NCBI GenBank assembly: GCA_963834705.1
Contig: CAWICV010000001.1
Coordinates: 1,178,001 to 1,242,000 of the forward strand
Reading direction: 5' to 3'
From: RYN-230 sp963834705
Lineage (GTDB): Bacteria; Actinomycetota; Actinomycetes; Streptosporangiales; Streptosporangiaceae
DNA: 64,000 bases
Shown: positions 24,643-32,874 of the stretch, one piece after another
How the letters are laid out: each line of letters begins with the position of its first letter
Position numbering within the stretch: position 1 is the stretch's first letter
Translations under genes and position numbers: made by a program
Notes under the pieces: generated by a model
Told to the model about the DNA's origin: nothing
The model's database searches: none
Seen by the model: the letters and a program-made list of their open reading frames with translations, nothing else

Positions 24643-26021
24643 ACAGGCGGCGTCCCGGTTCCGGCCCGTGGGTGGGGCGGATGCCACCCCAGTCCGGGCA
24701 CGCGGCCCGGGTTGCCCTGGTGGCCACCCTGCTGGTCGGCATGGTGTACGTGGGCTGTGTGATCGCGCTGAACCGGGCCATCACCGGCCGGCTGGTAGCC
24801 GCGGTGGACAGCCGGCTGCGCGAGCACCTGTCCAGCGAGCTGGCTGGTCACCAGCCAGCTCACCATGACAGCAGCCAGCCGGAAGGCGACGGCCTGCCGG
24901 TGACCGACTCAGACCACGACGTTGACGAGGCGCCGGTGTTCATCTGGCGGGCCACCCCTGGGCAGCGCCCGGTACCGCTCACCGGGGACACCCCGGCCCT
25001 GCCCGCCAGCCGCATCCCGGCGGATGGCGGCCCGGCCACGGTTCAGCTCGGCACCAGTGCGTTCCGGCTGGCCACGGCCGGCCGTGGGCCGGGCATGCTG
25101 GTCGCCGGGCAGAGCCTGGCCGAGCAGCAGCACGTATCCACCGTGCTGCTGGACGGTGAGGTAGCGCTGGCGCCGGTGCTGCTGCTGGCCATGTTCGCCG
25201 GGTCGCTGATCATCGGACTGCGCGCGCTGTCCCCGGTGGAGCACTCCCGGCGCCGCCAGCTGGAGTTCACCGCCGACGCCTCGCACGAGCTGCGCACCCC
25301 GCTCAGCGTGATCAGTGCGGAGATCGGCATCGCGCTGAGCTCGCCCCGCCCGGCCGAGGACTACCGGGCCACCCTGCACCGCATCGACGGGGAGAGCCAG
25401 CGGCTGCGCCGCATCGTGGAGGACCTGCTCTGGCTGGCCCGGTTCGACTCCCAGCCGCCGCCGCCCGGCGCGGAACCGGTCGACCTGAGCACGATCGCCG
25501 CCGAGTGCGCGGAGCGGTTCCAGGCGGTGGCACACGCGGCGTCGCCGGGCATCTCGGTGACGGTCAGCCCGTCCCCGGCGGCGTGGATCAGCGCGCCGCC
25601 GGAATGGATCGACCGGCTGACCGGGGTGCTGGTGGACAACGCCTGCCGGCACGCCGGGCCAGGCGGCCGGGTCCGGCTCAGCGTGGCCACCCGGGGCAGC
25701 CGGGTCAGCCTGACCGTGGAAGACAGCGGTCCCGGGATCCCGGCCGCCGACCGGGCCCGGCTGTTCGACCGGTTCCACCGGGCCACCGAGCACGGCGGCG
25801 CCGGGCTCGGGCTGGCCATCGCCGACTCGATCGCGCGGTCCACCGGCGGGCACTGGCGGATCGGCGAGTCCGGCCTGGGCGGCGCGCTGTTCGAGGTGTC
25901 CTGGCGCCGCTCCCCGTCCCGTGGCCACGGCGGCCCCGACCAGGCCGCCGCGCCGGGCCCGCCAGCCGTGCCCCCGGCCGCTCAGCCGGCCAGCGGGGCC
26001 AGCGGCTCGCCGGCCAGGTAG
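24639..26021 (+). CDS. Sensor histidine kinase
   Basis: 460 residues. An N-terminal membrane helix (VALVATLLVGMVYVGCVIAL), an extracytoplasmic sensor of about 120 residues and a second helix (VALAPVLLLAMFAGSLIIGLRAL) precede the kinase core. The H-box is FTADASHELRTPLSVIS with His216, then the N-box LVDNACRHAG, the G-box DSGPGIPAADRARLFDRFHR and GGAGLGLAIADSIARSTGG. It would phosphorylate the partner regulator encoded just upstream (GTGA overlap). The C-terminus is a Pro/Ala-rich tail. There is no HAMP domain between TM2 and the H-box, which is unusual but not rare. Confidence 0.9.
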   Translation: MNRRRPGSGPWVGRMPPQSGHAARVALVATLLVGMVYVGCVIALNRAITGRLVAAVDSRLREHLSSELAGHQPAHHDSSQPEGDGLPVTDSDHDVDEAPVFIWRATPGQRPVPLTGDTPALPASRIPADGGPATVQLGTSAFRLATAGRGPGMLVAGQSLAEQQHVSTVLLDGEVALAPVLLLAMFAGSLIIGLRALSPVEHSRRRQLEFTADASHELRTPLSVISAEIGIALSSPRPAEDYRATLHRIDGESQRLRRIVEDLLWLARFDSQPPPPGAEPVDLSTIAAECAERFQAVAHAASPGISVTVSPSPAAWISAPPEWIDRLTGVLVDNACRHAGPGGRVRLSVATRGSRVSLTVEDSGPGIPAADRARLFDRFHRATEHGGAGLGLAIADSIARSTGGHWRIGESGLGGALFEVSWRRSPSRGHGGPDQAAAPGPPAVPPAAQPASGASGSPAR

Positions 26022-26116
26022 GGCGGCGCGGGCTCGTACGGGATGTGCCGCCGGACCAGCCGGGCGTGGTCCCGGCCGACCGCTCTAGCCGACCCGTCTT
26101 AGCCGGGCTGAGCCGG

Positions 26117-26773
26117 TCAGGCGGCCCGGTCCCCGCCCACCAGCCGGGCCCGCTGCGCGCCGCGCGAGTTGCTGTGCACCACCCAGATGGCCACGTCCAG
26201 GATGCGCAGCAGGCTGGCTTCGGCCGCTTCCGGTGGCCGCAGCGCCTCGACCTCGGCCCGCGCCCCGGCGTCCTGCAACAGGCAGCGCAGCACCTCCCAG
26301 GTCAGCCCGGGCAGCCCGGCGGCGCGGATGACCACCTTGTCGGTGATCGGGCACAGCCGGGGCCGCTTGCGGGCCAGCAGCTTAGCTGCGCTGGCGGTGC
26401 CCACACCGGGGATGTCCAGCAAGGCGTCCCAGGCCAGGTCCACCGCGCCCAGGTCGGCGTCGGTGGCCTGCCACAGGTTGACGCCGGTGCCGATCCCGGC
26501 GAGCAGGCCGGCGAACCGGTCCTGGTCGGCGCCGAGCAGGCGGCGCACCACATCCGGCCGCCAGGCAATATCCAGCAGCGAAACGGCCAGCAGGTCGGCC
26601 GCGGTCAGCTGGTCCGGCGGGTTGTCGCCCAGGGTGCCGAACGTCATCCCGGCGAAGCCCTCGGCCGGATCGAAATAGGCGGCCACCGCGGGGCGCACAC
26701 CCGGCCGGGCCAGAGTCTCCCTGAGCCGCCCGGCCGCACGCCGGACGGCATCCCCTCCCCTTAACGAGCTCAT
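26117..26773 (-). CDS. DUF6308-like protein with a helix-hairpin-helix
   Basis: 218 residues. The centre holds a helix-hairpin-helix-like LLDIPGVGTASAAKLLARKRPRLCPITDKVV, followed by EVLRCLLQDAG and RILDVAIWVVHS. The first part has AYFDPAEGFAGMTFGTLGDNPPDQLTAADLLAVSLLDI. This layout matches the actinobacterial DUF6308 family as I know it; no activity is established. The hairpin motif suggests nonspecific DNA contact. It is divergent from the liv operon. Confidence 0.7.
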   Translation of the reverse strand: MSSLRGGDAVRRAAGRLRETLARPGVRPAVAAYFDPAEGFAGMTFGTLGDNPPDQLTAADLLAVSLLDIAWRPDVVRRLLGADQDRFAGLLAGIGTGVNLWQATDADLGAVDLAWDALLDIPGVGTASAAKLLARKRPRLCPITDKVVIRAAGLPGLTWEVLRCLLQDAGARAEVEALRPPEAAEASLLRILDVAIWVVHSNSRGAQRARLVGGDRAA

Positions 26774-26909
26774 CTGCCCAGTATGCGGCTACTTAGTAGA
26801 TGCGGCCCGCAAATAGGCCCCTAGATGAACCGATCTCGGTTAGGTCACGAATCGGCGACAACTGGCACTTTGGGTCTTGCCGGTGCCGGGAATGCGGTCT
26901 TTGAATCAA

Positions 26910-26977
26910 TGAATCACGATTCATCAGATGCCACTGATGCCTATCTGAGCAGGGCCTTCTCTGTGAATGATGATTCA
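26910..26977. promoter_or_regulatory. Two TGAAT-N4-ATTCA operators upstream of the liv operon
   Basis: TGAATCACGATTCA lies at 26910-26923 (extended to ATGAATC-AC-GATTCAT) and TGAATGATGATTCA at 26964-26977, overlapping the proposed LivG start. A third half TTGAATCA is at 26901. This AT-rich stretch stands out from its GC-rich surroundings. TGAAT/ATTCA symmetry is typical of TetR-family dimers, and the TetR gene closing this operon is the obvious candidate regulator. Confidence 0.62.
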
Positions 26978-28066
26978 TCTCCCGGGGCACAGTCGCCAGG
27001 CACCGGCCTGCTGGAGGTGCACGGGGTCACCGTGCGGTTCGGCGGGCTGACCGCGCTGGACGACGTGTCGCTGGCCGCCGCGCCCCGCCAGGTCACCGGC
27101 ATCATCGGACCGAACGGGGCGGGCAAGACCACGCTGCTGAACGTGCTCTGCGGGTTCGTCCGGCCCGACCCCGGCCGGCTCCAGTTCGACGGCGCGGAGC
27201 TGCGCCGGCTGCACCCGCACCAGCTGGCCTCGCTGGGCATCTCCCGCACGCTGCAAGGCGTCGGCCTGTTCCGGCGGCTGTCCGTGCTGGAGAACGTGAT
27301 GATCGGCGCGCAGCGCCAGGCCCGGGCCGGGTTCTGGTCGGCGCTCGGCGGGCTGCCGCGCAGCGACCGGGACGAGCGGGCGCTCCGCTCCCGCGCGCGG
27401 CAAGCGCTTGACCGGGTCGGCGCCCCGGGACTGGCCGACGCCATGCCGCACCAGCTGGCGTTCGGGATAAGGAAGCGGGTCGCGCTGGCCCGCGCCCTGG
27501 TCGCCCAGCCCCGGCTGCTGCTGCTCGACGAGCCGGCCGGCGGCTTGTCCGAAGCCGAGATGGACGACCTCCGCGAGCTGATCACCAGTCTGTCCTCGGA
27601 CACCACGGTGGTGCTGGTGGAGCACCGGATGGACCTGGTCATGGCGGTCTGCCAGGCGGTGGTGGTGCTCGACTTCGGCCGGGTCATCGCCCGCGGCACC
27701 CCGGAGCAGGTGCAGGCCGATCCGGCCGTCACCGCCGCCTACCTCGGCACCGACCCCGCGGACGGCGCGGCAAGTGCGGAACGGGATGGAGCGGCAGGCG
27801 CGGACGGCGCGGAGGGCCCCGATGACTGCAGCCGGCGGGTCCAGCGCCCCCGGAGGCGCAAGAAAGCACAGCGCTGGCAGTACGCGACCTGGCGGCCGGC
27901 TACGGCGGCGCGCTGGCGCTGCGCGGCGTTTCGCTGTCGGTCCGGCCGGCCAGCATCACCGCGGTGCTCGGCGCGAACGGCGCGGGCAAGACCACGCTGC
28001 TGCGCGCGATCAGCGGCGTGGTCCGGCCGCGCGGCGGCCGGGTGCTGGTGCACGGCCGGGACATGA
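26963..28066 (+). CDS. livG: LivG-type branched-chain amino acid ABC ATPase, reading on into livF in another frame
   Basis: A GTG at 26963 places the LivG domain (LLEVHGVTVRFGGLTALDDVSL) 16 residues in; an upstream ATG at 26825 would add 46 low-GC residues. Walker A GPNGAGKTT, Q-loop ISRTLQGVGLF, a degenerate signature QLAFGIRKRVALARAL, Walker B LLLLDEPAGGL and H-switch VLVEHRMDLV are seen. The LivG domain ends near AAYLGTDPADGAA, but no stop follows. The frame runs about 95 more codons through the livF 5' end as meaningless Arg-rich sequence. One extra base in the C5 run at 27847-27851 would join it in frame to livF. Confidence 0.75.
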   Translation: MNDDSSPGAQSPGTGLLEVHGVTVRFGGLTALDDVSLAAAPRQVTGIIGPNGAGKTTLLNVLCGFVRPDPGRLQFDGAELRRLHPHQLASLGISRTLQGVGLFRRLSVLENVMIGAQRQARAGFWSALGGLPRSDRDERALRSRARQALDRVGAPGLADAMPHQLAFGIRKRVALARALVAQPRLLLLDEPAGGLSEAEMDDLRELITSLSSDTTVVLVEHRMDLVMAVCQAVVVLDFGRVIARGTPEQVQADPAVTAAYLGTDPADGAASAERDGAAGADGAEGPDDCSRRVQRPRRRKKAQRWQYATWRPATAARWRCAAFRCRSGRPASPRCSARTARARPRCCARSAAWSGRAAAGCWCTAGT

Positions 28067-28575
28067 CCGGCCGCGCGCCGGAGGACATGGCCCGCGGCGG
28101 GGTGGCGCACGTGCCCGAGGGGCAGGGCGTGATCGGCGAGCTGACGGTGGAGGAGAACCTGCGGCTCGGCGCGCTGTGGCGGCGCGGCCGGGAGGCTCGG
28201 GCGGCCGCGCTGGCCGAGGCATACCAGCGGTTCCGGGTGCTGGCCGACCGGCGGCGGCGGGCGGCCGCCACGCTGTCCGGCGGCGAGCGGCAGATGCTGG
28301 TGATCGCCCGGGCGCTGATGGCCCAGCCCCGGGTGCTGCTGCTCGACGAGCCCTCGCTCGGCCTGGCCCCCCGGGTGGTGGGGCAGGTCATGCAACTCAC
28401 CGCGGAACTGCGCGACAGCGGCCTGACCGTGCTGCTGGTCGAGCAGAACGCGCGCAGCGCGCTGAGCATCGCCGATCAGGGCGTGGTGCTCAACCTGGGC
28501 CAGGTGGTGGCCACCGCGACGGCCGCCACGCTGGCCGCCGATGTCCAGCTTCGCCAGCACTACCTGGGTTTCTGA
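27826..28575 (+). CDS. livF: LivF-type ABC ATPase, 5' end out of frame (frameshift or fusion with livG)
   Basis: From about 27874 the frame encodes a complete LivF: LAVRDLAAGYGGALALRGVS, Walker A GANGAGKTT, GVAHVPEGQGVIGELTVEENL, signature LSGGERQML, Walker B LLLDEPSLGLAP and H-switch LLVEQNAR, ending HYLGF. It is the second ATPase of the importer. No usable start lies in this frame between the TGA at 27823 and GTG 27964, which is already at Walker A. The ATG at 27822 would be natural but is one base out of phase, restored by removing one C at 27847-27851. Alternatives are a LivG-LivF fusion, a -1 slip at that run, or a sequencing error. Listed start is the first codon after the in-frame stop. 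Confidence 0.65.
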   Translation: MQPAGPAPPEAQESTALAVRDLAAGYGGALALRGVSLSVRPASITAVLGANGAGKTTLLRAISGVVRPRGGRVLVHGRDMTGRAPEDMARGGVAHVPEGQGVIGELTVEENLRLGALWRRGREARAAALAEAYQRFRVLADRRRRAAATLSGGERQMLVIARALMAQPRVLLLDEPSLGLAPRVVGQVMQLTAELRDSGLTVLLVEQNARSALSIADQGVVLNLGQVVATATAATLAADVQLRQHYLGF

Positions 28576-28585
28576 GGAGGCGTCC

Positions 28586-29464
28586 GTGGCAGAACTCGGC
28601 CAGCTGACCCTGGGTGGGCTCAGCGTCGGCATGATCTACGCTGCGATCGGGCTGTCTCTGGTGCTGATCTGGCGGGCCACCCGGATCCTCAACTACGCCC
28701 AGGGTGGCATGGCCATGTTCACCACCTACCTGGCCTTCGAGGTGATCAACCGCACCGGGTCGTACTGGGCCGGCTTCGCCGCGGCGCTGCTCGGCGGCCT
28801 GCTGCTGGGCGGGCTGATCGAGCGCGTGGTGATCCGCCCGGTGGAAAACAAGCCTCCATTGAACGCCATCATCGTGACGATCGGGCTGCTCATCTTCCTG
28901 GAGGGCCTGGCCGGTGTTATTTACGGGGGCCAGTACCGCTCATTTCCCGCCGCGTACTCGATCAACGGGCTGCACCTCGGGTCGGCAGCACTCGGCATCT
29001 CGGCCAACGACGTGTTCGTCGCGGTGGCGGTGCTGATCGCCGCGCTGCTGCTGGCCGTGCTGTTCCGGTACACCGCGGCCGGGCTGCGGATGCGCGCGGC
29101 CGCGTTCAGCCCGCCGGTGTCCCGGTTGCTGGGCGTCCGGGTCGGCCGGATGCTCACCCTGGGCTGGGCGCTGGCCGGGCTGATCGGCGCGCTGGCCGGC
29201 GTGCTGGTGTCGCCGTCCACGTTCCTCTACCCGAACAGCATGGACTCGATCTTCGTGCTCGGCTTCACCGCGGCGGTGATCGGCGGGCTGGACAGCCCGG
29301 CCGGCTCGGTCGCGGGCGGGCTCATCCTCGGCGTCGCGCTCAGTTACGTCGGCGGCTACCTCGGCTCGGACCTGGTCCCGCTGTTCGGCCTGGCCGCGCT
29401 GGTGGTGGTGCTGATGATCCGGCCCGAGGGCCTGTTCTCGGCCCCGGCCGCACGGCAGGTGTGA
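28586..29464 (+). CDS. livH: LivH-type branched-chain amino acid ABC permease
   Basis: About 292 residues from GTG 28586, which follows GAGGAGG; the longer open frame overlaps livF. Eight or so membrane helices. Family marks are GLSVGMIYAAIGLSLVLIWRATRILNYAQGGMAMFTTY, ERVVIRPVENKPPLNAIIVTIGLLIFLEG, the cytoplasmic loop GLRMRAAAFSPPVSRLLGVRVGRMLTLGWALAG and GGLDSPAGSVAGGLILG. It forms the translocation pore with LivM. Translation should be coupled to livF (10-base gap) and livM (4-base overlap). Confidence 0.88.
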   Translation: MAELGQLTLGGLSVGMIYAAIGLSLVLIWRATRILNYAQGGMAMFTTYLAFEVINRTGSYWAGFAAALLGGLLLGGLIERVVIRPVENKPPLNAIIVTIGLLIFLEGLAGVIYGGQYRSFPAAYSINGLHLGSAALGISANDVFVAVAVLIAALLLAVLFRYTAAGLRMRAAAFSPPVSRLLGVRVGRMLTLGWALAGLIGALAGVLVSPSTFLYPNSMDSIFVLGFTAAVIGGLDSPAGSVAGGLILGVALSYVGGYLGSDLVPLFGLAALVVVLMIRPEGLFSAPAARQV

Positions 29465-30594
29465 CCCCGATGACGCTGCTCCGGCACCTGGCCGCCGCGG
29501 TCGTGCTCGGCCTGATCCTGGTGCTGCTCACCATCCGGCTGGACCCGTTCCGCGACTACCAGATCGCGGAGATCGCCTGCTACGTGATCGCGGTGGCCGG
29601 GCTGACCGCGCTGGTCGGGTGGAGCGGGCAGATCTCCCTCGGGCATGGCGCGTTCATGGCCATCGGCGCCTACTCCGCCGCCCTGCTGCAGCTGCACTGG
29701 CACTGGCCGCTGTACGCGGTGCTGGTGGCCAGCACCGTGATCACCGCAGCCAGTGGCGCGGTGGTGGGGGTGGCGGCGGCCCGGCTGCGCGGCCCGTACC
29801 TGGCCGGTGCCACCCTGCTGCTGGCCGTGGCGCTGCCCTCGCTGGCCCTCAGCGACAACAACCTGTTCGGCGGCGACCAGGGGCTCACCGTGGTGGCCAA
29901 TACGCCCGGCTTCCTCGGCGCCAGCTTCCCGCTGACCCGCTGGCAAGCCTGGCTGGCCGGCGGCTGCGCGCTGATCATCCTGGTGCTGCTGGCCAACCTG
30001 GCCCGCAGCCGGGTCGGCCGGTCCTGGCGGGCGGCTGGCGACGACGAGGTGGCCGCCGCGCTGGCCGGGCTGAACGTGGCCCGGCTCCGGGTGCTCGCGT
30101 TCGTGGTCAGCGCGGCCTGCGCGGGCCTGGCCGGCGTGCTGCTGGCGGTGACCACGTCGATCGTCTCCCCCGGCGCGTTCACGCTCACCCTGTCGGTCGC
30201 GCTGCTCACCGGGGCCGTGCTCGGCGGCCTGGGCAGCCTGGCCGGCGCGGTGTGGGGCAGCCTCGTGCTGGTCCTGGTGCCCACCTACGTGACCGACGTG
30301 GCCACCAGCCACGGCCTGTCCAGCTCGGCCGGGTCCAACATCCCGGTCGTCGCGTACGGCGTCGTGCTCGTCGTCGTCATGCTCCTGTTCCCCGACGGCA
30401 TCCAAGGCGGCCTGGTCCGGCTGTACCGGCTGGCCGCCCCCCGGGTGCCTGCCCCCCACCGGCGTGGCCAGGGCCGGCCGGACAGCAGCCCGCCGCTATC
30501 CCCCGGGCCGGCCGCACCACCCCGCGCGTCAGCCAGCGAACACTCAGCCAGCGAACACTCAGCCAGCGAACACCAGGAAGAAGGGTCGATATGA
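29461..30594 (+). CDS. livM: LivM-type branched-chain amino acid ABC permease with Ser-Glu-His repeat tail
   Basis: 377 residues, about nine helices. LivM marks: YVIAVAGLTALVGWSGQISLGHGAFMAIGAYSAALL, RLRGPYLAGATLLLAVALPSLAL, GGDQGLTVV, SWRAAGDDEVAAALAGLNVARLRVLAFVVSAACAGLAGVLLA and TGAVLGGLGSLAGAVWGS. GTG 29461 overlaps livH by 4 bases (ATG 29470 is an alternative). After the last helix comes a Pro/Arg-rich cytoplasmic tail ending in three SASEH copies, an extension not typical of LivM. The stop overlaps the binding-protein ATG (ATGA). Confidence 0.87.
   Translation: MTPMTLLRHLAAAVVLGLILVLLTIRLDPFRDYQIAEIACYVIAVAGLTALVGWSGQISLGHGAFMAIGAYSAALLQLHWHWPLYAVLVASTVITAASGAVVGVAAARLRGPYLAGATLLLAVALPSLALSDNNLFGGDQGLTVVANTPGFLGASFPLTRWQAWLAGGCALIILVLLANLARSRVGRSWRAAGDDEVAAALAGLNVARLRVLAFVVSAACAGLAGVLLAVTTSIVSPGAFTLTLSVALLTGAVLGGLGSLAGAVWGSLVLVLVPTYVTDVATSHGLSSSAGSNIPVVAYGVVLVVVMLLFPDGIQGGLVRLYRLAAPRVPAPHRRGQGRPDSSPPLSPGPAAPPRASASEHSASEHSASEHQEEGSI
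30529..30573 (+). repeat. Three perfect 15-bp units at the end of livM
   Basis: TCAGCCAGCGAACAC is repeated exactly three times (30529-30543, 30544-30558, 30559-30573), encoding three SASEH units in the cytoplasmic tail of the permease. The identity shows a recent in-frame expansion. Confidence 0.92.
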
Positions 30595-31922
30595 ACAGAT
30601 CCCACCGGGTCGGCCTGCCCGCCGTCGCCGCCGCGGCGGCCGTCGCGCTGGTGCTCAGCGCGTGCGGCTCAAGCGGCGGCTCCAGCTCAGGCGGAAAGAG
30701 CAGCGCGCTGACCGCCTCGGCGCCGGGCATCACCGCGACCACCATCACGATCGGCAGCCACCAGCCGCTGACCGGGGTGGCCGCACCCGGGTACGACGAG
30801 ATCGCGCCCGCGTCGAACGCGTACTTCCAGTACGTGAACGCGCACGGCGGGGTGGACGGCCGGAAGATCGTCTACAAGTACCTCAACGACCAGTACAACC
30901 CGACCGACACGGTGTCCGTGGTCAAGCAGCTGGTGCTGCAGGACAGCGTGTACGCGATCTTCGACGGGCTGGGCACGCCCACCCACCTGGCGGTGGCGCC
31001 GTTCCTCAACCAGGAGAAGGTGCCGGACGTGTTCGTGGCTTCCGGGTGTGAATGCTGGAACAGCCCGTCCACCTATCCGACCACGTTCGGTTGGCAGCTC
31101 GACTACGTCCGCGAGGGCAAGATCCTTGGCAATTACATCAAGCAGCACTTCGCCGGGCAGAAGATCGGCTACTTCTACCAGGACGACGAGTTCGGCAAGG
31201 ACGGCGTGAAGGGTCTCGACATGGAGATCCCAAAGGCCGACGTGGTCAGCCGGGAGAGCTACGACCCGACCAACATCAACGTCGGCCCGCAGGTGGCCGC
31301 GCTCAAGGCGTCCGGCGCCAAGGTGGTCGTGTCGTTCAGCGTGCCCGCGTTCACCGCGCTGCTCAAGCTGAACAGCCTCAAGCTCGGCTTCAGCCCGACA
31401 TATGTAGTTTCGGACGTGGGGGCCGACCCGATCACCCTGGCCGGGCTGCTCGAGGCGTTCGCCAAGCAGGGCGGGGCCAAGGTGTCCGGCAACGCGCTGA
31501 CCCAGGGCATCATCACCGACGGCTACCTGCCCACGCTGGGCGAGGCGGGCAACTCCTGGATCGCGCTGTTCAAGAAGATCCACGACACGTACATCCCGAA
31601 GCTGCCGTTCGACGGCAACGTGCTGTTCGGTGAGGCGGTGGCCTACACGTTCGTCCAGGCCATGCTCAAGGCGGGCCGGAACCCGACCCGGGAAGACCTG
31701 GTCAAGGCGATCCAGGGCGGCCTGCCGCAGGGCCCGGCGGTGGCGCCGTACGCCTACTCGGCCAGCGTGCACTCCGGGATGACCGGGGCCTACATCGGCG
31801 TGATCAAGAACGGGGCCCTCGTGCAGCAAGGCCCGGTGCTGACCACCACCACGTCCCCGAGCAGCCCCGTTACCACCTACTCCGGCTCCGCGCCGGCCGC
31901 TCCGGCCAGTGGGTTGCCCTAA
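30591..31922 (+). CDS. livK: Branched-chain amino acid-type ABC substrate-binding lipoprotein
   Basis: 443 residues. The leader ends in a lipobox L-S-A-C at about residue 25, followed by a Ser/Gly linker, so it is membrane-tethered outside. The periplasmic-binding fold (Peripla_BP_6) is clear: TTITIGSHQPLTGVAAPGYDEIAPASNAYFQYVNAHGGVDGRKIVYKYLNDQYNP, then GLGTPTHLAVAPFLNQEKVPDVFVASG, and IGYFYQDDEFGKDGVKGL. The ligand might be an amino acid, amide, urea or a hydrophobic acid; this family is broad. ATG 30591 overlaps the livM stop. The C-terminus is a Ser/Thr/Pro-rich tail. Confidence 0.9.
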   Translation: MNRSHRVGLPAVAAAAAVALVLSACGSSGGSSSGGKSSALTASAPGITATTITIGSHQPLTGVAAPGYDEIAPASNAYFQYVNAHGGVDGRKIVYKYLNDQYNPTDTVSVVKQLVLQDSVYAIFDGLGTPTHLAVAPFLNQEKVPDVFVASGCECWNSPSTYPTTFGWQLDYVREGKILGNYIKQHFAGQKIGYFYQDDEFGKDGVKGLDMEIPKADVVSRESYDPTNINVGPQVAALKASGAKVVVSFSVPAFTALLKLNSLKLGFSPTYVVSDVGADPITLAGLLEAFAKQGGAKVSGNALTQGIITDGYLPTLGEAGNSWIALFKKIHDTYIPKLPFDGNVLFGEAVAYTFVQAMLKAGRNPTREDLVKAIQGGLPQGPAVAPYAYSASVHSGMTGAYIGVIKNGALVQQGPVLTTTTSPSSPVTTYSGSAPAAPASGLP

Positions 31923-31985
31923 CATACGCACGGGGCGCCCGCTCAGGCCGGGCCCGGTGCCGGAACCCGGACGGGGGTAGCAGGC

Positions 31986-32606
31986 GTGGCCGTCGCACCG
32001 AGTCGGCGGCTGCCCGATGATCGCGGGCAGCCGCCGGCCGAGCGGTTGCTGGCCGCCGCGGAGAAGCTGTTCGGCGAGCGCAGCTACCAGCGGGCCACGG
32101 TGGCCGGCATCTGTGCCCGGGCCGGCATGGCCACCGGCAGTTTCTACGCCTATTTCGGCTCCAAGGCGGAGATCTTCACCGCGGTGGTCCGCCAGCTCAA
32201 CGCCGATCTGCGGATGGCCATGAGAGAGGCCATCGAGCAGGCCGGGCCGGGCCAGCGGGAGCGGGAGCGGGCCTCGTTCCGCGCCTTCTTCGACATGCTG
32301 TCCGAGCGGCCATGGATGGACCGGATCGTGCGCGAGTCGGAGTTCGTCGCGCCCGGCCTGTACCGGGAGTACTACGAGCACCTGGCCCGCGGCTACGCCC
32401 GCGGGGTGCGCCAGGCGCAACTGGCCGGTGAGGTGGACGCGCGGTACGACCCCGAGGTCATCGCGTACATGTACACCGGGATCGGCAACTTCATCGGGAT
32501 GCGCTGGGCAGACTGGACCGCGGGCAGCCAGGTGCCCGACGACGTGCTCGACGACCTGCTGGAAGTGCTCCGCCGCGGTCTCCCGCCGCGGGTCACTCCG
32601 GACTAG
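31986..32606 (+). CDS. TetR-family regulator at the end of the liv operon
   Basis: 206 residues. The DNA-binding domain is ERLLAAAEKLFGERSYQRATVAGICARAGMATGSFYAYFGSKAEIFTAVV; the rest is an all-helical ligand domain with RPWMDRIVRESEFVAPGLYREYYEHLARGY, a pattern seen in regulators of acyl-type metabolism. GTG 31986 is 63 bases after livK on the same strand. It is the best candidate for binding the TGAAT-N4-ATTCA sites in front of livG. The ligand is unknown but may be the transported compound or its CoA ester. Confidence 0.85.
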   Translation: MAVAPSRRLPDDRGQPPAERLLAAAEKLFGERSYQRATVAGICARAGMATGSFYAYFGSKAEIFTAVVRQLNADLRMAMREAIEQAGPGQRERERASFRAFFDMLSERPWMDRIVRESEFVAPGLYREYYEHLARGYARGVRQAQLAGEVDARYDPEVIAYMYTGIGNFIGMRWADWTAGSQVPDDVLDDLLEVLRRGLPPRVTPD

Positions 32607-32769
32607 CCTGCCAGGCTCGGATGGCGCTCTCCGCGGCCGGTGCGGGCGCCCCGTCCAGGAAGCTGTCCAGCGCCTGGAGCAGGCCCTGCACGTCGATGGG
32701 CTTGGTCAGGTAGGCCTGGATGCCCTCGGCCCCGCGCCTGGCCTGCCTGCGCTGCCGCGCGACCTGCCG
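32593..32769 (-). pseudogene. Relic of a response-regulator receiver domain (C-terminal part)
   Basis: Between stops at 32770-32772 and 32593-32595 the minus strand reads AEGIQAYLTKPIDVQGLLQALDSFLDG. This is the end of a CheY-like receiver: the conserved Lys in YLTKP, then the last helix. No start codon or phospho-acceptor half is left; upstream is Arg/Gln-rich nonsense. It is probably the tail of a lost hybrid kinase or regulator. Confidence 0.6.
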
Positions 32770-32822
32770 CTACATGCTCTGCGCTGCCCGCTCTGGCCAT
32801 GGCGCCCGCCCCCATGCCCGCT

Positions 32823-32838
32823 AGTGACTTAAGTCACT
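32823..32838. other. Perfect 16-bp palindrome
   Basis: AGTGACTTAAGTCACT lies in an AT-rich gap between the receiver relic and the end of the metal permease gene. It has no loop, so it suits a dimer-binding site better than a terminator, yet no promoter-facing gene starts here. It could be an operator left behind by the lost gene. Confidence 0.45.
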
Positions 32839-32874
32839 CCATGTATACAGATAGTGATGAGGCAACTGTCCCGG

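Noticed and set aside
26825..26962. N-terminal extension of LivG from ATG 26825
   Set aside because: Low-GC codons, no similarity to the family, and it runs through two symmetric operator-like sites.
32823..32838. Terminator for the TetR or permease gene
   Set aside because: The palindrome has no loop or T-run and fits a protein-binding site better.
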